NCBI RefSeq assembly: GCF_021917145.1
Contig: NC_061064.1
Span: forward strand, 4,922,098 to 4,986,097
Reading direction: 5' to 3'
Length of the DNA stretch: 64,000 nt
Origin: Hypomesus transpacificus
Taxonomy: Eukaryota; Chordata; Actinopteri; Osmeriformes; Osmeridae
Below are positions 56,137 to 64,000 of this stretch, piece after piece. Position 1 is the first letter of the stretch, and each line of letters starts with the position of its first letter. The translations under genes were made by a program, and so were the position numbers. The notes beneath the pieces were generated by a model, which did no database searches, was not told where the DNA came from, and worked only from the letters and a program-made list of their open reading frames with translations.

Positions 56137-57349
56137 AATGACAGAGAGAGACAGACATAGATAGCCAATGTAATTATTATATTTAATTATGATCCACTAC
56201 GTATTTTTTTAAACACGTGCAACCATAAGTCATGTGTTATATGAAATGTCATATATGAGGGCGCTATTTCTTTTTGGTGAATTTGATATCTGTGAAGGGT
56301 GTGTGTTACAGTAAGAGACTGAGCCTAAGCCACAATTTGATTGTACATAATACTCTACATATCCAGGTCCTGACCTAGAAACATTGAAACGGTGTGTACT
56401 GTATTGGTCAGCATAAGCGCGTGTCCCTTTATGACCTGACTTCCAGTACTACTCTTCCAAACAACCCCATCCTCCTATATCATTCTAAATATTTTTCAAA
56501 TCTCAAATGGCTGATGTATGTGTAGTATCTACCTGACTTAGTAGTAGTTTACCATTTATATACCTGGACACTTGGATATTTTTTTAAACCTCAATAGTTC
56601 AATAGCCATCAAACATTGTGCAATATTGTTTACCTGGTGTGTTTTGTGAACAACATAACATACCTGGCAGCCACAAAAACATACAAACCGCATGTGAAAA
56701 TAAAGAAAATCCAGATCAAGTTATGTAGAAGTGAATGCTTGATTTAGACCCAGTCCTGCAGTTCTGGAGGGAGGTGGTCAGAGCGTTAGCCTACTGCCCC
56801 ACTTTGCCATGGAAACATTTGCATGCAGTCTAAGTGGAAAACAAATGACGTAGCAGCAGTGGTTGTTGTTGCTCTCATTCATTAAGACCAGCAGCACCTA
56901 CCTGCCCGCCAGCTACCTGTCTGCACAGTAAACATGTCAACATGTACTTCTAGGATGTTTTGTCGACTAAAAGGGACAGAATACAAAAACTTAGCCTCAT
57001 ATAACGCTTGATAAGGTGTTTATTCTAGACTTGTTGGGGCTTCCCAGGGTGACTGAAGATAAGTAAGAAGTAAAGAAGTTAAAAAAGCATCCTCTTATCA
57101 TTTTGTCGAAAAAATACTTTGCAATATGAACAAACAGGGCAAGGAACTCTGAGATATGGTAGTGCTGTCTAAGTTGGCAGATAGGAAGACTCTGACAGTC
57201 TGCCAGTGGTCAGAGACTGCTGTTTTTGAATATAATGTGGTGCGCACACTTAACTGTGGAGCTATATTTGGGAGGCCATTTTTAAAGCTGTCACTGGGGT
57301 AATGGAAGGAGTGCAAAATGACCTCTACAGAGAGACACAGACTCAGGGG

Positions 57350-57479
<130 letters not shown>

Positions 57480-59853
57480 CACAAACACACATCAAGTCAG
57501 GCTCATTTATAACACCAAGGAAAGGTACTACCCCCCCCCCCCCCCCCCTTAAAAAATGACAAAGTTGATTGATCTCCTGAGTTGACATGGGAGTCAGGCG
57601 AAGTAGATGGAGCATCAATTTAATATTTTATTTAGGTACAATTACAGGAGATAACAAGATGCAACATTACATTAAATTACCAAAGATTCCCCCCAAAACG
57701 TTTAGACGAGTATGACAATGACATCATTTACTTTAGTTAGTTTGTACATTTTCTAGGATTATCCCTAATCACATTTAACTCCCAATATAAAAATCTTTTT
57801 TTATAAATGTTTCTAATTAAACTCAGCAATGTTCAAGGTGTGTGTTTTGTGTAGAGGGTTTGAATGTGTTTGCTCATTTATGCAGGAAGGTGTGTGTGTG
57901 TTTGATTGCAAGCTTGACCTACTACGGGATCTGTTAATGACTGACAAGCACTAATTAGTATTCAGAAATCATGTGTCTGTACCCAGAAGTGTGTAACATT
58001 TTCAACAATTCTGGCATTTGTCTCATTAAAGTGTTGCTAGCCCCTAGGTCCACTCTTTTTCAGGCACTGCCATTCTATCAGGCCTTCCCCAGAATGATTA
58101 TGCTAATTGTTGTTTGATCAGATGATTAAATTATAATTCGATTAATCCTGAGCGCTAAACTCTCTGAATGCGTTTCCATGCGCTCGGCTGGCGTGGCCTG
58201 CGTCGCTAGGCAGGCTGGAAACACGGCCGCCGACCCGACACTGTGACGCCTTCCTGCTCTGCTGTTTGAACATTTTCGAAATATCTTCTGAGGTGGATAT
58301 TTATGAATGAACATAAATAAACATTCAAACATAAATCGAGCCCTACATTGTATTCTGTGTATGTGTGGGTTTATCATGAGTGTATTTCCGGTGAGCGAGT
58401 ATAACCAGTTATCATCATCATCTTTATCACCTAGTTATTTTCCTTTGACCATTGTCTATCAGGGTGATGTATGGTGCGGTGGGAGGGTGGGTGTCCGGGG
58501 CACGACGACTGAGGGATGGGGACAGGGTGCTAGGTGTCCCCTTCTGCTCTCTGAGGCACATGTGGAGGTATGCTCTTGATATTGTGGGACAAACATTTCT
58601 CAATGGAGAATAGATAAGCCACGCAGGCATGCAGGAACACACACACCAACATTACGCACACACACGTACATACGCACACGCACGCAAAGCAGGCTGACTG
58701 GTTCTGTCACTCAGAAGTATTAGGGAGGATTCTGCTGCAGTAGGCTTCCTTAAGATGGAGCGGCCCTGCCTCTGAGGCAAGTGAAGGATGGTGAGAGAGG
58801 AGGATGTGGGGACAGGGAGGAAGGGGGTATGGAGGGAGGGAGGGAGGGAAGAAAGGAGGGAGAGGGCATGTTTTCCGAGGCGCTAGAGCATGGCTGCGGG
58901 TGGAAAAGGCAGCGATGTCTAGTCATCTGACCCACAATCCCATTTAACCCCAGGTCCTATGATTTGCCCTATTCCTCTGTGCAACGCTAGGCCCCGTCAC
59001 TGCCCTTTATTCCTGCTTGCCGGGTGACTGGATCCAAAATGCTATGGAAAATACCCACACACAGAAACACAGATTTGCACACGTGTCGTCAAAGTCGCTG
59101 CATTTGCCCAATATGTAGATTTCATTCGAACAGTGACATATCTTGAGCTCCTTCAATTCAAGATGACGTTCTCCCTCCACTTGTCCCTCGCAGCTGAGGT
59201 GCCTGTGCTGAACGCGGACGTTCTTAGCACCGTTATCCGACCCTCCTTGGTATAAGCCCCTGGCTCATCCCCACCTGCTGGGTTTAATGTCTGATCTGTC
59301 TGTACCAGCCCTGCCATGTACTCACACCCATGCACACACAAAGACACACACACACAGATACACAGATACACACACACTCACATCATTCCCAGGCTGGTCC
59401 GTAAGAGTACTGCCCTATGAAGATGTTTTTTAGTCAGTGGAACCCGATAATGACAGACAGGTTCATCACTCGGCCGTATCCTGTGTGACATACACTTGTT
59501 ATTGTTTTGGCTTCTGTGGGTTTCTCTTGGTTTGAAAGTCCCATGTGGATGAGTCCCAGAGACCTCTGGTCTCAGGTGAAATGCATGTCAACAAAATAAG
59601 CCCAGAGTCTTGCTGCTATCTCGAGGTGAAATAAAGATAGCGATCTTAATGTATTACCAAATGTCTTTACGTAACGTCGGCGTGCCAACATTGTGTAAGT
59701 CCGGGCCGGTGGTGTAAAGCTCTTGATGAGATCTCGTCGGCCTGTTTCCTGGTACGGCTCATGTGTCCGTCGTAGTGGCGTTAGACGGAGCTTGTTTGGT
59801 CCACTTGCAGATGGATTTCCTTCTGTTTTGTCATCCTCAAGCCTGTTCACTGC

Positions 59854-59858
<5 letters not shown>

Positions 59859-59909
<51 letters not shown>
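59859..59909. repeat. (CT)n microsatellite
   Basis: A CT run with one GTCT interruption, in dscam intron 1. Confidence 0.92.
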
Positions 59910-59912
<3 letters not shown>

Positions 59913-60052
59913 GCTTTCTCGGATTCAGACGTCAGTGTCTGTGTGCTGGAGCTGATTAAGATCTCCTGGGCATTTTCCCTCTGGATTTCCTCACCCCTAG
60001 TTAGCGCTCATGTAAATGAGCATTCAGATGCATTGACTAACTCACTGGAACG

Positions 60053-60056
<4 letters not shown>

Positions 60057-60147
<91 letters not shown>
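60057..60147. repeat. (CA)n microsatellite
   Basis: A pure CA run of roughly 45 units. Confidence 0.95.
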
Positions 60148-60151
<4 letters not shown>

Positions 60152-60439
60152 GAGCAAGCCCTTCATCCCATCCTCCTGAGGGTACACACATCAGAGGAGG
60201 GTATCATTGGTTTTACATAGCGGCCGTGTGGCACTAAGCACACTGCTCAGTATTATTCATGAGAGCAAATTGGGAGCCGGTAATTCGCCAGGAGAGGGGC
60301 TCTTTTCCCTCTTCTCTGCTCCTCTTCTCTTCTCTCCTCTCTTCTCTTCTCTGCTCTGCTCCTCTCCTCTTCTCCCACCCTGGCAGAGCACTCCTCCTCC
60401 CTCTCACACTGCTGTCTGCCCCCAGGGCAGGAGGGGTAA

Positions 60440-60640
60440 CAGGGAGGTGGGGGGGGGGGTGAAAAGAGAGGCGGGGGGAGGTGAAGAAAGAAAGGGGGGG
60501 GTAAAGAGGGAGAGAGGGGGTGAATACGGGGGTTGGGGATGAAGAGAGAGAAGAGGGCGGAGGCGGGGGTGAAGAGAGATCGAGGGGATAAAGGGGGGGG
60601 GGGAGGGTGAAGGGAGCGAAGGGGGGGAGGGGTAACTCAC
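60440..60640. repeat. Polypurine G/A-rich tract
   Basis: About 200 bp almost free of pyrimidines on the + strand, with several G7-G10 runs. It could form triplex or G-quadruplex structures and directly follows a pyrimidine-rich stretch at 60300-60380. Confidence 0.85.
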
Positions 60641-63328
60641 CGTCACAGGCCTGTCCTGTCCTACAAACCTCCCCTCCCTCCCTTGCTCCTCACCCCGGGC
60701 GGCCCAGGGCCGAGTGCTAGCCTTAATTACCTGCAGCTCCTGCCATGAGCTGTCAGTGTGTGGCCCAGTCTCTGTGTACCCCCACCGGGCATGGCTGGCC
60801 CTGTCCTCTCCAAGCTCCAGACTAACACCATGCCCACCCCGCCGCCATGCTGACGGCCGTGCCATGGCTAACAGCCAACCCAACCTCTTCATCCATCAGC
60901 CAGCCAGGCCTTGGGCCTGGTGAAGCTGTTGTGGCTAATGGCTAACTGCATTGTTGAATGGAACCTTAACCCTAGATTGAGGCATAGGGGAGTAGCATAT
61001 ATAGCATAATAGCATATTCCAGTTGCAAAAATAGAAATCGGAGAATAGCTTTAAATAAAACCAAGAACACCAAGTTTTTCCATAAATAAACATTTGGGGG
61101 GGTCGACAAATTCTAGTATGAGATTAGATGTTTGGTCGAGGTAAACCCGTTCTCGGTAAAGACTCATCGATGGCATAGGTGGGCTAACGCTGGAGCTAAT
61201 GCATGGGCCTTTTCATGTTGCTGTTAGCTTGGTGAATATTGATTGCACGTTTACTTAGATAAATCGCCTGGGCGATTTCGAAAGCAGCCGGTGATGGGCA
61301 GTTAGACGCTGTGAGGGGACACACCTCTGTAGGTTTGATGGAGCTGGCTCTAATCCTCACCCAGGAAAGAAGCATGGAAGGATGAGCTAAAAGAGGCATT
61401 TGGAGGAGGCAAACACACACTCAATATCTGTTATCTCCTGTTTTGTCATTTTCTTGTGAGGCGATTGACATTGCTCTTTCTCCACTAAACCAGCCTTTCA
61501 GTAAACTTGTGCACCATCCCCCATCCTCTTGTCCCTCTCCATCTCTCCCTCCTCCCGCTCTCTCTCTCTCGCTGTGTCGAACTCTCGTGAAACGCACGGA
61601 CACACACGCATCGACAAGCGTGCTGTATACTGTACATACACCACGCGCCCTCACCTTGACCGGGGGGGGGGGGGGGGGTGTGTGCTGCCCTTGAGCTGTC
61701 AAGCCCCGGGGCTGCAGACAGTGAAGCAGGGCCACAGCCAGACCTGAGAGGACAGGACGAGTGCATTAAGAGTCACCAGCAATCCAGGATTAGAGCCCTC
61801 ACCATAGGTACCACCAACCGGAGGTGACACCGGGACTGTGCCAGCCGTTCTTTCGCCCTAACGGTTGGCCTGCTTCTCCAGCTTACAGAGCGACTGTCAG
61901 GCCCAACGCCCCCCCCCCCCCTCTAGCTATGCTGATAGACACAAATAAAAAGGGCCCATCTATTATACATGGGTTTGATTCATTATTGAACAGTATCACT
62001 TTTTTTTGCTTCTCTGTGGTTTTGGCTCATGGAAAAATGATGTGGATCGGAGGTTTGGGTACAGGTCGTTTGGCACGTGGCGGCTTCAGAGTGCGTGCGG
62101 CCATGACAGGTGCTTTTAGCAGGGTGCTTTCTGTGTCTGTGACTACTTTTATGAAGATGTGTGTGTGTGTGAGTGTGTTTGTGGGTATCTGTATGTTTTT
62201 GTATGTGTACGTGGGTGTTATGTTTGAGGGAAAGGATCTGAAGATGGTCAGGGTGTTTCCTGTCGTAGACACTGTAGGGTTGGGGGCTGTGTTGGGCCTG
62301 GAAAAGTCACAGGATTAGCACCTTGACAATTGTTTGCTTTTAAGACTGGTTCTTACTTTTACAGTACTCAATGTCTAGCATTATATATATATTCGTTTTT
62401 TTCATATTCGCTAACCAACCAACACTATGCCCCTTGATCTGATGGAATTGGGGCAGTGTATTAATAATAATGCTGGAATTTGAATAAATTGACTCTATGG
62501 GTTGAATTACAGCTAGAATAACAGGGCACATCTTGACCCTTACTTATGAACATAATGACTACCAATGCAACAAGAAGTCACACCATGAGGTGTAAGAAAC
62601 ATCAGGCAAAGACTTCATCCAACAGCTCCAAACATAACAACGAGAGCAGCCGACAGACCTCTCGTGTCTGACGGGAAGGAAAGCGTGGGACTGGTTTTAG
62701 TTTAATGTAGTTGGGAAATCCAGTGAGTAACAAAAGAAAGAGTGTTTGGGTTAAACCTTTGAGACGTAAACCAAAGTATTGTCGAAGTCTTCTGTTTAGT
62801 AACCTGCTTGCTGTGCGTCGATAGACAACCCATCTGGGTTTCATCGCACGTTTTATCATTCCTTCAGCTCGGTTTTGATCTTTTCCCTCAGGTCTCCTCA
62901 GTAGTATCAATAGATTCTCAGAAGTAGGCTTCTTCTCTCTACAACTATCTAAACCTTAAATTTGGTCTGGAATAAAATAAAAGATATGTTACTGTAGAAA
63001 AATCGTTTTAATACAAATATATGTTCTTTCCTTTGTAGTAAGTACTTTCATTTGCGAGATATGTGTGTGTGCGTTAATGTGTCAGTGTTCCCAGCAACAT
63101 TTGTATTCATTTTCTGTGCTCTCGCCATTTTATGACATCTGTTAATTAGATTTTATTTAGAGGTGTTGTGTACACAAGCATCCGCAGTAGCTGCCAACTC
63201 CCACCCACGCACGCACGGTCTCCTCTGGACTCTGCTTGTGTTGGCTAGGACATTCAGTTATTACAGAGGAAGTTCACAGTCGAATCTTTAGTGGTCGTAT
63301 GCTGACTACTGTGAACAGTATTGTATGT

Positions 63329-63521
63329 ACATTTACATTTAGTCATTTAGCAGACGCTCTTACCCAGCGCGACTTACAGTAAGTATAGGGACATTCCCCC
63401 CGAGGCAAGTAGGGTTAAGTGCCTTGCCCAAGGACACAACATCATGTGGCACAGTGGGGAATCGATCCGGCAACCTTCTGATTACTAGCCCAACTCCCTC
63501 ACCGCTAAGCCATCTGACTCC
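63329..63521 (-). mobile_element. tRNA-derived SINE, reverse orientation, near full length
   Basis: Reverse complement of the 9485-9670 family: tail (ACATTTAGTCATTTAGCAGA), body (GTGCCTTGCCCAAGG), box B complement (GGGAATCGATCC) and box A-side (CCGCTAAGCCATC) in the expected reversed order. It lies in dscam intron 1. Confidence 0.9.
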
Positions 63522-64000
63522 TTGTGTGTCTAAAGGGACAATGCTCTCTTGTCCCTGCCTAATTTAGCAGCAGACCGAGGATAGGAGTCGTCTTAATGGC
63601 ATTGATCGCTCCGCGACTCCCAGTGCTGCACTGACAGTCAGAGGGTTGCAGGCGCGTACTGTAAATAAATGCCTTTTGGAAGGATTATGTGTTCGTCTCA
63701 GACTTCGACTCTGGTTGTTTGTTTTCTTGCACCTTGGGGGGTGGAGGGGGGGGGCGGGTACAGTACATCCAGCCACGAAATGAGAGACGAGGTCAGATCA
63801 CCGTGAAGGAGAGATGAAGGTTACAGAGAGCAAACGAAGGGGAGAGGGGAGAGAGAGATGGAGAGAGAGAGACATAGAGGGAGCGAGAGAGAGTGTTCAA
63901 AGGTAGAAGTGCAAATTTACTAGAGAGACAAACAAGAGAGCAAGGGAACGCCTCTGACCTCCCCCGTGGCCTCTCTCTCTCTCTCTCCCTTTTCCTCTCC

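Overview
The window is vertebrate nuclear DNA, almost certainly from a teleost fish. Genes are split into many short exons with GT-AG introns of about 100 to 1,500 bp. There are tRNA-derived SINEs with the tail common in fish genomes and many CA and GA microsatellites. No bacterial operons, plasmid or phage genes are visible. I reconstructed seven protein-coding genes by joining exons. For each completed gene the exon phases agree and the coding length is divisible by three.

Layout, left to right. (1) 781-4111, +: alkaline ceramidase acer3, exons 2 to last; the first exon lies outside the window. (2) 4327-9543: two apparently identical 2,589-bp tandem copies of the acer3 3' flank, separated by 39 bp of filler and ending inside a SINE. 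(3) 11419-25345, +: three tandem secreted matrix metalloproteinase genes: a divergent MMP20-like gene, the collagenase mmp13, and an mmp30/elastase-like gene with a proline-rich hinge. (4) 26137-31623, +: mitochondrial acetyl-CoA acetyltransferase acat1, whose intron 1 carries a 1.7-kb inverted-repeat DNA transposon. (5) 33591-38424, +: the type II transmembrane serine protease tmprss2, with a 48-bp and a 41-bp minisatellite in its introns. (6) 38774-40969, -: the secreted protein fam3b, convergent with tmprss2. (7) 41000-51618: a gene-poor interval rich in simple repeats. (8) 51619-51661, +: the signal-peptide exon of dscam, followed by more than 12 kb of its first intron to the end of the window.

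The MMPs are a tandem family: shared exon structure, propeptide, zinc catalytic domain and hemopexin domain. They differ in collagenase-determining residues and cysteine-switch sequence, which suggests divided roles in matrix remodelling. The block joins genes that in human lie on 11q (ACER3, MMP cluster, ACAT1) and 21q22 (TMPRSS2, FAM3B, DSCAM). The main unusual features are the tandem duplication with a fold-back filler, a minisatellite that repeats a 5' splice site in tmprss2, a poly-G/(GT)n tract at a fam3b splice acceptor, a precise intron loss in the MMP20-like gene, and the acat1 intronic transposon. I found no wholly new gene system.
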